Of a stretch of 64,000 nt of DNA, positions 9,216-20,928 are shown in pieces. Source of the DNA: Brevipalpus yothersi (taxonomy: Eukaryota > Arthropoda > Arachnida > Trombidiformes > Tenuipalpidae); contig QZCP01000223.1 of NCBI GenBank assembly GCA_003956705.1, positions 270,364 to 334,363 of the forward strand, read 5' to 3'. The first letter of the stretch is position 1, and the number at the start of each line of letters is the position of its first letter. Both the position numbers and the translations under genes were made by a program. The notes beneath the pieces were generated by a model. The model did no database searches. It was not told the DNA's origin and saw only the letters and a list, made by a program, of their open reading frames with translations.

Positions 9216-11656
9216 TAAATTACAATTGTAATTATCGATTAAACATCAAACATCCAGATCCAAAAGATCACAAGATCTTTTCTCTTCTCTCTCTCTCAGC
9301 GCCAGTCTCCATGGTTACACGGTTACACAAACAATAAAATTAATTTTTTTTCGACATTTTTTGGTTGTTCAATTTCGAGAGCAAAATTGCAAATTTAATG
9401 AGCTTTCGTCAGTTGTTGGCCCTGATAATTTTTTGCGAAATTCCATCTGAGTGGTTAAAAACTTTTGAGGCCCTGATTTTTTATTATTAGCCTTCATTTT
9501 GTCCTCATAAAATGCTGTATTCATTCCAGTAGAGTGAGAGAACTTCGATATTCATAAAGTTGTAGATTCCAATGTGATACGATTTTTTGTTCCGAACTTT
9601 TCGTTATTATATCCTTATTTCACAGCATTTGGTAGGTAAAGCTGGTTAGTGTATTTTTCCGAAGGAATGCGAAAGGAATTCATCTTTGAAATTTTGAATC
9701 AGAATATTGTTTCCAATCGTTTATCAAAGTTTTTGGGATTTTGACGAATCTGATTGATGCTTATCAAATTTCCATCTTTCATCAACCAGTTCTATTGCTT
9801 CGCTTAACTAATACTTTTACTTACATACGCGGATATTTTCATGTTATATTTTTGAATATTTCCGAGTTTTCACGGGCCATTTTAGGACCAATATCGTGAG
9901 TCAAAAGAATTGTGGAGAACCTTAAAATGCTTATATATCTTTTGGATAGCCTCTCATAGATGGAATAGCTGCTGCTGTAAATTGCCGCTTAGAACTCTAG
10001 AAAATAATGAAAAAAAAATCCAAATCTAAACAAGAAGATCGGTAAATTCTCTCAAACGAGCGCACTCAGGTTCATGGAATGAATTATCGTCAGTTCGACT
10101 GTGAACATTCTTCTTCCAAGTCATTCTCGAAAGAAGAATCAATTCAGATGATTTAGAGAGGCGAAGTGTGATAGATCTTGAGAATCACTGTGAAAGTACC
10201 AAGCCATACTCAGCCGAACATTTTGGACACGCGGACTTTTCAATCTGCAAAACTTCATGTTCCTCCTCCTTGATACCAATTTACGAGCTCAAATATGCTG
10301 AAAATAGCACAAAGTATTCCAGAAAATTTTGCTTATGACCATGAAAAGTTTTAATGCTCTTTCTTCATCGACTGGTTGATCCGTTTTTCTAGGGAAAAGC
10401 CTTACTCAGAACTACCCCCGTGGATTCAGCTTGTGCCTCAGGAACATGACAGTTTTTGAAATTTATTACTCTTCTTCGAGGTCAAACGATAGGAGACTAG
10501 CATAAATTTTTCTCCTATGTAGAGTATCTTCGAAAACTGATTGTATCAGAGGCTGAGGATAACAATATTCATTAGCAACACAGAATTGATGGGATTTTTT
10601 GATTTAAAAAATCTATTAAGTCGAATATCAGAAACTTTTTTCAAGCCATATGCTCATTTACATGTATTATTTATGTATTGTTTTAGTGGAAGTATTTTTA
10701 GAGCTCTTTTGAGCACTCAAAGAGTTTGTTCTAAGTTTTGAGCAAAAAAGTCGGAATGAAAACGAATTACTTTCACTTGATTAGTTTTTTATCACAATCC
10801 TTGACATTTTCCTAAGATATCTTTGAGCAAATTCTGATCTTCGATTATCGTATCAGACTAATATACAATAATGACAATGACTCGATTCTCAGAGACAATT
10901 CTTTGCTTCCTTTTTGTCTATAAATTGAATCCTCATACTAATCCCTATTGTTTTCGCCATGTAAATCGAAGCATGGCAAAATGAACCATGTTTCCGCTCA
11001 ATCAATCTTATGTTCTCCACGAATTCCTTGCAGATTTTGTGCTAATTGAGGAATTGGATTGGCAGGCAGCTGAGGTAATCCGGAAAAGGTGGGGAGTGAG
11101 AAGCTCCATGATTGTAACAGCGATGATGAATCGGAATCAACACAATCCTCTAGATCCCAATTATCGTCATAATCCATTGGAAAATGATCGATTCACTAAC
11201 AACAACACCATGTAATCAATAAAAAAAAATTCAACTTAACCCCAATTCCAACATCCAACTACATTGTGTACACTTTAAGCTCTGTTATGAGCTCTGTTTT
11301 GTCAAAACAGTTTTGAGCAATCAGTATCGAGTCCATCATAATTCAGTATCAAGTATCTGTTATACATTTAAATTGCATTTAAAAATGTTCAACATTTTAA
11401 GTGCAACTTTTTTGAGGTGAAAAAAAATTTTCTTGATTGCTGAATAATGTAAAAATCGATCGTTGATTAACAATCCAATTTTTTACCGGTGAGACTATAA
11501 TTTTACAATATACTGATCAAATTTGTTCCACAGACTTGAAGGTGAGTCGAGAAGAAGAAGATAGTGACTGATTTATTTGGTCTTAAGTTCATTTGAAGAT
11601 TGACTACTTGTATTGTTACTTCTAGTTTGTTTTGTTGTTGAAAAGATATCATCATC
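8648..11656. other. Intergenic between trihelix copy A and CBR1
   Basis: 8648-9310 is the probable promoter and leader region of copy A and is still related to the flank of copy B. It contains ATG/GAT-rich simple sequence (8795-8880) and a CAGCGCCAGTC element near 9298. I see no gene in 9310-10980. A possible 3'-terminal exon at 10988-11215 is listed separately. 11216-11656 carries the 5' flank of CBR1. Confidence 0.5.
10988..11215 (+). CDS. Unrecognised short ORF ending next to a poly(A) signal
   Basis: 75 codons from an ATG. I do not recognise the product. The C-terminal two thirds look protein-like (ELDWQAAEVIRKRWGVRSSM, then an Asn/Pro-rich tail). A credible acceptor (TTCCTTGCAG) precedes ATTTTGTGC inside the frame at about 11033, so the real exon may start there as the last exon of an unseen gene. 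The TAA is followed after two bases by AATAAA (11218-11223) and a run of A. That could be a true 3' end with almost no UTR, or a retroposed fragment. No upstream exons were found. Confidence 0.25.
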   Translation: MFPLNQSYVLHEFLADFVLIEELDWQAAEVIRKRWGVRSSMIVTAMMNRNQHNPLDPNYRHNPLENDRFTNNNTM

Positions 11657-12542
11657 ATGACACGCCTTGCAGTTGTAACTGGATCAAATAAAGGTATTGG
11701 CTTTGCCATTGCTCGCAATTTGTGTGAAAAATTCGATGGCACTGTTATGATGACTGCTCGAGATGAAGGTAGAGGTATGGCTGCGGTTGCAAAGTTGAAA
11801 GAGCAAGGTTTATCACCAGTTTTTCATCTACTGGACATTGACAATCGAGAAAGTATCAAAACTCTCCGAGAAACCATCGAAAAAGAATACAAAGGATTGG
11901 ATGTTCTGGTGAATAATGCTGCCATTGCATATCCAAATGCATCCACTGTACCATTCCTTGAGCAAGCTACCAATACGGTTCGAACGAATTTCTTTTCGCT
12001 GCTCGATGTTTGTGATGAGCTATTCCCATTGCTACGCCCACATGCAAGAGTAGTTAATTTGTCAAGTTCCGCTGGAATGCTTGCTCGAGTTGAAGGTGAA
12101 GAGATGAAGAAAAGATTTTCCAATCCCAATTTGACCATCCCAGAACTACGAGCAATGATGAACGAGTATATCGAAGATGTCAAGAAGGGATGCCATAAAG
12201 AGAAAGGATGGCCACTTACCGCATATTGTACCTCAAAAGTGGCTGTATCAGCTCTCAGTTTCATTCAGCAACGGCATTTTGATGAGGACTCTCGAGAAGA
12301 TATCGTGGTGAACGCTGTTCATCCTGGCTACGTTGATACCGATATGACCAGTCACAAGGGACCTCTGACAATCGAAGAGGTAAATTTTTTTTGTTGTTAA
12401 ATGAACATGAAACTAATGATTTTTGACTTTTCAGGGTGCTGATGCTCCAACCTATCTTGCTCTTCTTCCACCGAATGTCAAAGAGCCTCGTGGAGCTATG
12501 ATTTGGAACGATCGAACAATCGTGGACTGGACCAAGGCGTAA
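11657..12542 (+). CDS. CBR1: Carbonyl reductase [NADPH], CBR1-type short-chain dehydrogenase
   Basis: Inferred to be a cytosolic monomeric NADPH-dependent reductase of carbonyls (quinones, aldehydes, ketones), as known for CBR1. Exons 11657-12379 and 12435-12542 join in phase 0 (GAG|GGT) across a 55-nt intron, giving 276 residues against 277 in human CBR1. Visible motifs: cofactor-binding TGSNKGIG (8-15), VNNAA (85-89), NLSSSAG (134-140) with the likely catalytic Ser, and YCTSK with Y190 and K194. Between them lies the long helical insertion of about 40 residues typical of the monomeric CBR branch (FSNPNLTIPELRAMMNEYIE). HPGYVDTDM follows as expected. The start is the first ATG in a TCATCATCATG context. 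The gene stands alone, with no other SDR nearby. Other CBR paralogues (CBR3 and arthropod-specific expansions) cannot be separated without a tree. Confidence 0.95.
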
Positions 12543-13205
12543 TCTTTGCAAAACTCTCTGTTTCCGATAAAACTGAAAATATTTCCCTACCAAACGTTGT
12601 ATTAACGCGTATTTCCGATAAATTTTACACTGAAGCATCATGAATCACTCGATGTACATACATTTCTTCATCTTCTCTCACCCTCTTCTTCTTCTAAATT
12701 CCCAGTGTAAATTTATTCCATCATTATCTTCTTCCTTCTTCTTTCATGGACATACTGACTACTTTTTTCTTATTCTCCTCCTTTTTCACCAACTCACCAC
12801 ATCATTCCTCTTCAATTCGTGGGAATTCTCTCGTGTTCCATTATAAAATTTATTCAAAAAGAGAAATTAGAAAACACAATGAATTAATATTTTGAGTTTT
12901 TCTTCAAGACTCAAGAATCAACACTGAAATTTCTTCTTATTCTTCCTCCATTCTTGTTTCACTTCCCATTCTTAGGATATTATGAGCAATTGGGTTCACA
13001 ACAAATCTCATGATCTTATAGCTCAAAATTATGCTCACAACTTGCACTAGAATTGATGTGAGTAACACTATCCACTAGCTTGATGACTTCTGGGAATTCA
13101 GTAATCATCGGTCATTGGCGGTCTTATCTCGTGAAACAAAACAGATAAATTCCACAGAAAAAGAAGACATGATCCTCAACCAAAACTATCTCTCTCTCTC
13201 ATGCC

Positions 13206-13208
<3 letters not shown>

Positions 13209-13253
<45 letters not shown>
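13209..13253. repeat. (GA)n microsatellite
   Basis: A perfect GA run of about 45 bp, directly upstream of a locally GC-richer segment that may be a TMTC2 first exon. Confidence 0.95.
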
Positions 13254-13258
<5 letters not shown>

Positions 13259-13582
13259 AAGGGAGCGAAGAGAGCGGCTCCCTTGCAAGCGAATAAGCGT
13301 TCTGAACTCAGTTGAATCGTGGATACAGAGTGAAGTGATTGGTGATCATATTCTTCAGCATCAATCTTTCGGATATAATTCAAAAATACTTCATTTTCTC
13401 AACTAATTTTTGTGTTCCACACTTGGATTTATGTGTTAGTGTACGTGTGTGAAAGAAAAGTGCTTGAATTTTCTGAATATCATATGCAAATCATTCATCT
13501 CGTCTTGGGACAACTTGTGATCAAGTTTCACTACTTGCGGTTTGATGATCGGCGTGGAAAAAATTTACATAAAAATTGAACC
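13254..13582 (+). promoter_or_regulatory. Candidate noncoding first exon / promoter-proximal region of TMTC2
   Basis: This segment follows a GAGA run, is less AT-rich at its start, and ends at AACC|GTGAGT, a good donor. It has no long open frame. It would splice to 20412 upstream of the TMTC2 ATG. This is an inference from signals only; another gene or no gene is equally possible. Confidence 0.2.
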
Positions 13583-14286
13583 GTGAGTATTGGGAAATGT
13601 TTAATGTTCTCATTAAATCAGCAAATTGAAATTCGTTAGGGAGTGTTTTAATTGAGTTTTCGTATTTCACATGGTTCTTAAAGAGATCAGGTCGATTGTT
13701 ACAATTGATTGATCTTTTTAAATCAAAATTTATTAAACAGTCTGAATTTGGATTTCAACGAGTGAAAACTGATTGAAATTGAATTTTTTCACTATGCATC
13801 AAAGAAGTTCTGTTAGAACAATTAGTCCGATCAAATTTTCTCCTCAATCATCGAAAATGATAGGGTTGATGACAGTCTGATCAAAGTAGACCAAACTGAA
13901 GTAGAATGACATGAATCGATAGTTTTTTTGTCGAACTTGTGGCTCTTCACATTTATTTAACATCCAGCTCAATTTTATTGATCCATAATCCTTTGTTAGA
14001 CATTATCTGAGTCCCATGTCTCCATACCGCTTACAGCGTCTTTTGATAGCCTTAGTTAGATCAAAGTAGAACAGATCTCTGGTCTCTTCTTCTTTATTTC
14101 GACAATCCTAATGCAATTTGCTTCGAGACATATAGTTTCGATCTCTCTCTCTCTCTCTCTCTGTCGAACAAAATGATCTTCCCTTTATCCTCTGTCTCTC
14201 GCGATCTCATCTCCACTTTCTCTCTTCCACCAAGCCGCTGAGTCCATGTCAAGAGATGATAATGCAGTTTACTGATCACCGATTAC

Positions 14287-14487
14287 ATGGAACCAAAAGT
14301 GTTCGGCCTCGTGGCCCTACAATTTGAACGCTACTCGAACACGCGCCTGGATAGAAAGCGAGATCGAATTAGACACACACTGAGCCAGGCCACTACACAA
14401 GATCAGAGGAGCCAAACAGCATTCGATATTCTGCTCTGTACAATAGGCCAGTTTCGAGGAATCATTTCTTTATGGGGACAGAAGTGA
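14287..14487 (+). CDS. Unrecognised 66-codon ORF in a locally GC-richer patch
   Basis: It starts at a true ATG and ends at TGA. The translation (MEPKVFGLVALQFERYSNTR...) is mixed in composition and not repeat-derived, unlike most frames around it, and base composition is near 50% GC against the AT-rich flank. I know no relative and see no splice partners. It may be a chance frame in a conserved noncoding element. Confidence 0.2.
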   Translation: MEPKVFGLVALQFERYSNTRLDRKRDRIRHTLSQATTQDQRSQTAFDILLCTIGQFRGIISLWGQK

Positions 14488-15696
14488 AAGTTGGCCTCAT
14501 ATGTATGACACAGAAAGAGGACTTCACACACAGACAACGAGAAGGACTGATCTAGCTATATCGAATGAGTGTGATGAAAAGATGAAACATGTAGTAACAT
14601 GATGGTTTTGATAGCAAAATTTACTCTCTCTCTCTCTTCCTCTCATTTTGTCCACTCAAGCTAGAGAAATTGGAGATCTGATTGAGGACTAGGCATAGCT
14701 TGAATTGAAATAAAAATGAAGAGGGGCTCTATATGGGGATGAGAGGAAGAAAGAGAAAATGTGGCAGATGATTATGACGATTTCGGGTGGAAAATAGGGA
14801 CCGAGGCTAGTCAAAAGATGCTGATCTGAGCACGTTCAATAAATTACATTAGAACCCAGGAGAAGAGAAGAGAAAAAAAGAGAGAAAGAGAGCGTATGAA
14901 AAAAAACCAGCGAGTCAGCACAGATGAGAAACATTATCCAAGCTATGGACTGTAATGTATTCCATTGTATTCATGCAAATACGATGGATGGATGCTTATT
15001 GCCACGGGCTCATGAGCTTGCTTGACTATAAGAGAGAGAGAGAGAGAGAGAAAGAGAAGGGCTCGTGATGGCCTGTGAAATGGAGAAACAATCAAAGCGG
15101 GCCATCATCGAGGTTGAATCCGAAAAAGTGTGAAGGGAGAGAGGAAACGTATTTTTTTCCGCGAGCCTCAGAACTCAATAGGTCATGAGGGGAGTCTGTA
15201 TTGGAGGCAAGCAATGTGTGTAGATATTGAATAATGTCAATTGAACTTGTATAGAAAGAAAAAGAAAAATATGAAGAATTGAAATCAAAAGCAATAAATT
15301 AAGTCTGGGGCGTTTCTTTTTCTCACTTATTTTTCTTTTCTCTCTTTCTTTTTGTCGAAATCATTCCTCTCTCATCGTTCATTTGCATCAGTATGATTAA
15401 AAAATTAATAATTCAAAGAGGCTCCATTGTGTTAGCTTGTCGATCGAAATTGATTGTCTATCCCACTTTACCGTTATGCTTCCTAATATAAGAAACACAC
15501 ACACCGGAATATTCTCATCATCAGCCAATCTAATTCGTATTGTATCATAGATATCCACATTCGACTATTTGTTCTAATATAGTGAAAATTTGTCCATCAA
15601 TTGTGTATACTCGATTGTTGAGGTGAGCTTTCTAGATCAGCTTCCGGATCCGGATGATGATCTTTTCGCTGAGTTATCGAAGAAAAAAGCTATCCT

Positions 15697-15698
<2 letters not shown>

Positions 15699-15735
<37 letters not shown>
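15699..15735. repeat. (CT)n microsatellite
   Basis: A perfect run of about 37 bp upstream of TMTC2. Confidence 0.92.
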
Positions 15736-15739
<4 letters not shown>

Positions 15740-18700
15740 CTCTCATACCTTCTTTAATCATTTTCTTCCGATTCCTGCCCAATCGATTATTCTTTGGCGA
15801 TTTTTCCCTTCCACATGATAAAAGTTCCAACAAATAGCTACCATCGAGTGATTAACGATCACTTGGAATGGCTGACAGGAACATTTCTCTCTCTCTTTCT
15901 CTCTTTCTCTTTCTCTTATTCCTCTTACTTTTCATGATGATGGCCTGCCCACGGGCCAGCCCCGTCCACAAAATTTATATATATATATATATGAATCAGG
16001 GTGTGGTGGTCCATGGTGGTAAGTCATCAAAAAAGTTAGCCATTCTCTTTCTAGTATATGTATGGGACATTGGCGATACTCAAACTGAGATATCTGACTT
16101 TATTGAGCCAATATTATCGCTCTCTATTCCAAAGTGTGCCCATTATATGTGACCACATACTGATTTTATTTTCGACAAATAATCCCAACTTTTTTCTTTA
16201 TCATTTATATATGTGGAGCAATCTTTCCCATCTCTTTCGAGTTTTTTTCCTGTTCAAAATCGTTGAAGCAATCCACAATCTGCGGTATATACGATTCCAT
16301 ATACTCATAACTGTGTGTTGGAAGAAAGAGAAAGAAAGAAAAATTGGCAAGAATATTCTTGCCAAAATGATTTTATGATTTTTCTGATTTGTCTTGATTG
16401 CTCAATGTTATAGTGCCAAAATATGGCGATTTATGGAAGGATTTTATTCTAGACTATTGCTATGAACACCTTTTGTGAACAATTCAACATTCGGTACTGA
16501 TGGTGACCATTATATCTATTAGCTCATATAACAATGATCATTTGAAAATTCTTGGTGATAAAAATTAGAGCAATATAATACAGAGAACAGATTTCTTTTT
16601 CAGAATTATTGCAGTATCCATTGCTGACATTCAAAGCTATTTTGGAAGCTTTTCAAGAGGTCATAAAAGTTGAATTGTTGAGCTCTAAGTATTTCAGAAC
16701 TTTTCACCTTCTTTTCTCCATAAAACTATACAGCTTAGAATAGTATTCCATTCTTACAAAGTCTATCAGTAGATAGATTTCTCAGCATTCAATATTAGAT
16801 AGCTCCTTCAAATTACAGCATGAGTATCGAATTTTTGACTTTTCCACTGAATGATTAGCAAATGTTAGGGAGAAGAAAAAGTGATGAAAAAAATGCTAGA
16901 TACATAGTACAAGACGAAAAGAAAATTCATTTCTACTGAGTGATGCATTCACTTCTAATTATTTTCAAGCCTCTAAGCTGATAAATCTTGCCTAAGAATA
17001 CATAATATTCAAGCAAAGAGAAGGGAAAAGATTTCCGCTGGCAAACCTAAATAATGCATATTTTGCTTTTACATCTTTGAAATAGAGAGAGAAGAAGAAG
17101 AAAGTAATGCAACTTTTACACAGATAATTCCACTTGGTTGATGAAAAATTAATCAAGATTTTCTTTTGCTCCAGAACTTGTGTGTGAGATTGTTCAACAA
17201 TGTATGAATCCTTCATTTATTTTTGAATTTCTTTTCGCTACACTTTTTTTCACTCTTTCCTTTACATGTGCCATGAATCCATATTATCTGGTATCTTGAC
17301 TGAAGATCATCCTGAATTCATGAGAATCCTGTGTCTTCTAATGATGAAATTTTTTTCATTTTCTTCCATACATTTTGGTGTACACTTATGCTACACAGGA
17401 TCATGAACCCATAACGTTATTATTTTTACCAAACAATGATTATGATGATTGGTATTTGATTTGAAAATATAGCAATTTACCGGAGTTCTTATGGGATATA
17501 TACACACACAATTCGATGAGAAGAAAGTTCTTAAATATTCACATCACTAGTTATACATATATTCATAACTTTCTATACATGAAATGAATACTATGGAAAA
17601 TATTTATTCTTGCATGATAATTATCTCCTCTTTTTTCTTCCCATAAAATCTCAGCGATTAGGGTAAACAGTTTCCCTTTTCACTTCTGAATATGTGAAGG
17701 ATCCAGATTTATATCGAGGAATACAGCCCAAAGTTCTGCATCAAATGAACGAGAATAGGAATGCAAACGAGAGAAAGAGAAAGTGAAATCGACCAGTTCA
17801 TTTGCATGATTAATTCGATTTGCCTCCCTAATATTGTGATCAAGTGAATACATTTATAAGTCGTTCCCACCAAAACTATTGAAGACAATTAATCAGTTTA
17901 ACGGGATATTCTCTCATCTCTTGCTTGCTGTTGTTTCAACTTGTTCATGTTGAAGAATTCAAGCTCAATATCGTAATTCAGCCTGAATTTGTCCATGGAA
18001 TGTCTCGATTCTGTAGGACATCAAAATCCGATGATATTGTTGATCCATACTCAATCTCAACAAGTTTTTGAGCGAAAAATATTTCAAATTAACAGCATTC
18101 CCTATCAAATTTACCGTCTCTCATGATGAGAATCCAAATCATTTGATTATAATCGAAATTTCAATGAACAAATAGCCCATCAACTGACGAAAGAATTTTG
18201 TTTGAACATAAAATTACTGGCTAATAAAATTCTTCCACAATCTGCAAAAATGTTCACTCATTTATCCATAGAAAGTCTTCTCAACAGTAATGGAGTACAG
18301 CTTTTAACCGTTAACATTTCGATCAATGAGTACCTAGGTATTCCAGTATTCCAGTAAGAATGGACTATAGTCTATTTTTACGATAGCTGTTATCATCACC
18401 TCAAAGTGATGATACGATCAGTCGTTGACACAGTAATTTAGTGGTTTTTTTCTCCATCAATTTGTAGACATACACACAAGATTTAGAACTTCCACTACTA
18501 TTGCCGATTGCATTCCTCAGCTTCTATGTGACTAAGCTGAGGAATCATTTGATCTGCATCTCGTAAATCCCTCCTTTTTTGATGTGACTTCTTCTTTTCT
18601 GTTGCATCTTTTATCAATTACCGGACAGTTTGTGTTCCGATTCTTAATATACCTTACACAGAATCTACTACATATAAGAAATAAAGGAGAGATAGTAAGT

Positions 18701-19140
18701 AAGTAAAACAGAAAAAAACAAGTATAAACACTTTTGCCAAGTGAATGTTTACCGTCTATGACGGAGATCAGGAAAGCTCGATATCCCAAGGTATAGATAT
18801 ATCTTTTGCTCATCATTTCGAAATAAAGAAGAAGAAGACGATACTTTCCCTAGAATATTGCACTACTTATCCACTAAGTCGTGTAGAAAGACAGGGTCCA
18901 AGTAAGGTTGAGCTTGCAACTCATCAGATTCATATCAAATGCAATTAACCTCATCCCTCGATATTCATGGATGATACTCGCAGAGCATTCTAGGCATCAG
19001 TGTGTATGTCAGAAAGAAAAAGATCGGGAAGAAGAGTGGGTGATCTATCGATCTTACCACATCTTATTTCCGATTAAGATGAGGATGATGGAAAAAGTAG
19101 AGTCAAGAGTAAAAGAGAGAAGGAAGATCCATGATGATGA

Positions 19141-19142
<2 letters not shown>

Positions 19143-19186
<44 letters not shown>
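19143..19186. repeat. (CT)n microsatellite
   Basis: A perfect run of about 44 bp, 1.2 kb before the TMTC2 start exon. Confidence 0.93.
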
Positions 19187-19190
<4 letters not shown>

Positions 19191-20432
19191 TACATGACTC
19201 TTGAATCAGTCTTGGCGAAGAGAAAGATTGTTCATAAATTATGCATCTTATGATTCATCGATTTTCGGACTTTTTCCCGCTCCTTATTCCTCTGTCCAAT
19301 TGGATGGGCCCCTTCGAGAAAGATCACTCTAGGGACCATGGAAAGGCTCCATCATTTCCTGATTTCCACTCGTAACTAACTTTCACTTGTCTATTTTGCC
19401 TTGCTCCTTCTATTCCATCCGCTTTTCTTAGGTATAATTTATGGATGACTTTTATCTTCTTCCTCCAACTCTTATGTGTATATCCACTTTTACTCCCATT
19501 CTTGATCATCCATTCTATTTCTCTCTCCCACTCTCTTACCCTTCAGTCCATCCAAATTCGAATGGGGATTCAGCATCCTTGTGTGTGTGTATTTTTGTGG
19601 TGCCCAACAGTTGCAAATAGAATTTCGAGGTCTTGACATGTGGAGAGTGTTTCTGGAATTCAAATCAACTTGATTCTACATTCTAAATTTGGTAGGGGCC
19701 TGAAACAAAATAAAAAATCAATCCAATACTCGATATGAATTGTGAAGATGTCAGTTGAAAGAGAGAGAGAAAAAAAGATCAGAATTTCATTTTCGTAGAA
19801 TACTCATATTTCGATTTGTGAGCATCTAAAAGCTCATATAGAAGGTGAAAATGCAGCTAAAATCATTTCAACGACGATAAACTTGCAATTTTTACTCTCC
19901 ATCTTTCGAATTTTGGTGTCGATTTGTTTAGGATGAATGTTTACAAAAGTCACTTTCTCAAGTGATCAAAATTACACATCATTGAATGGCTGTACTTTCA
20001 TGAATTGTGATGATGATGTGTGAATATTATTGTTTTCTCGAGAGAAAGAGAGAAGTTGAGTTGAGAATATCATTTGACAAAAACTCTTGAAATAGAGAAG
20101 AGAATATCACTTTTCATTCAGAGTTTCTTTGAGTACTTCCACTTGAGTTGGGAAAAGTTTTGTATCATGAGTGTGTGTTGATCTCTCAGAAGAATAGCAA
20201 AGAAGTGAGAATTTTTTTCTCAGTCTCAATAAACAGAACTCGAGAGGGGAGGAGGAATACAGTTCAAGAGCATCCCATGTAAATGCGAACACATTCGATA
20301 GTTCCATAACGAATTAACATTTGCTTCACTTTTTGTGTGGGTACAAGTTCTATTTGAATTTCAATGAAATTGAATGTAACATACATACATTCTTCTTGTA
20401 TCATTTTGCAGGACCTTTACGATTGTGACTCT

Positions 20433-20474
20433 ATGTGTGTAGTTTCAAGTTCCCATCTAATCGAAGTATCATGA
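20433..20474 (+). promoter_or_regulatory. uORF overlapping the TMTC2 start codon
   Basis: ATG TGT GTA begins a 13-codon frame whose TGA (20472-20474) overlaps the main ATG (20471-20473) as ATGA. If the leader exon starts at the acceptor ending at 20411, this is the first ATG of the spliced mRNA segment. Such overlapping uORFs usually lower translation or act by termination-reinitiation. Confidence 0.5.
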
Positions 20475-20928
20475 AAAATCGGGTAAACACAATTGGCTCA
20501 CGAAATTTGAATACTTGTTCAGACAATTCAAGTATACAATCGTTTTCATACTCATTTGCCAAATTTTTCAATGAGGATCATGTTAACAGCCATCATCATG
20601 ATGATTGTACCAAAGATCTAAGCTATTGCCCCATGAATGGTAATAGTGGTGGTGGCCGAAACGATCGATATACTAGTAAAAGTTTCATCTCAGATGGATC
20701 AACAACCTCATCATCCTCATGTTCATCCAGTGAATTGACTCCTATCAAAGGATGTAACAAAAATGCTTCAAGATATTTGGAGAGCCAAAATCAACAAGTA
20801 AAGTGGATTAAATATTATAAAGAATTCACGTCTCAATTTTCAAGTATTCAGCTATATTTTATCGTCACCCTGGTCTCGATCGGATTATACTTCAATACTT
20901 TGAATGCAAACTTTGCTTATGATGATAG
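20471..20928 (+). CDS. TMTC2: TMTC2 exon 1
   Basis: 152 codons plus AG, donor GTAAGT. The N-terminal 120 residues are low-complexity (HHHDD, NSGGGRND, STTSSSSCSSS) with no match to vertebrate TMTC2. The first membrane helix and the catalytic-type DD end the exon; the split codon AG|T gives the conserved Ser after DD. Confidence 0.85.

Larger units (their letters stand above)
12543..20470. other. Long intergenic stretch and putative TMTC2 5' leader region
   Basis: No protein gene is firmly supported. The region contains CT/GA microsatellites (13209, 15699, 19143), purine-rich stretches (14700-15170), a candidate noncoding first exon near 13254-13582, an unrecognised ORF at 14287-14487, and an acceptor (TCATTTTGCAG, 20401-20411) that would start the exon carrying the TMTC2 start codon. 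If the candidate first exon is right, most of the region is a 5'-UTR intron. Confidence 0.5.

Noticed and set aside
9310..10980. Possible ancient transposon or gene between copy A and CBR1
   Set aside because: I found no terminal repeats, target-site duplication or sustained frame; the reading was not better than chance.
11824..12641. Minus-strand frames antisense to CBR1
   Set aside because: They mirror the coding constraint of the CBR1 exons and have no similarity of their own.
20435..20470. Longer TMTC2 N-terminus (CSFKFPSNRSI...)
   Set aside because: It would require a GTG start. The first in-frame ATG is at 20471.
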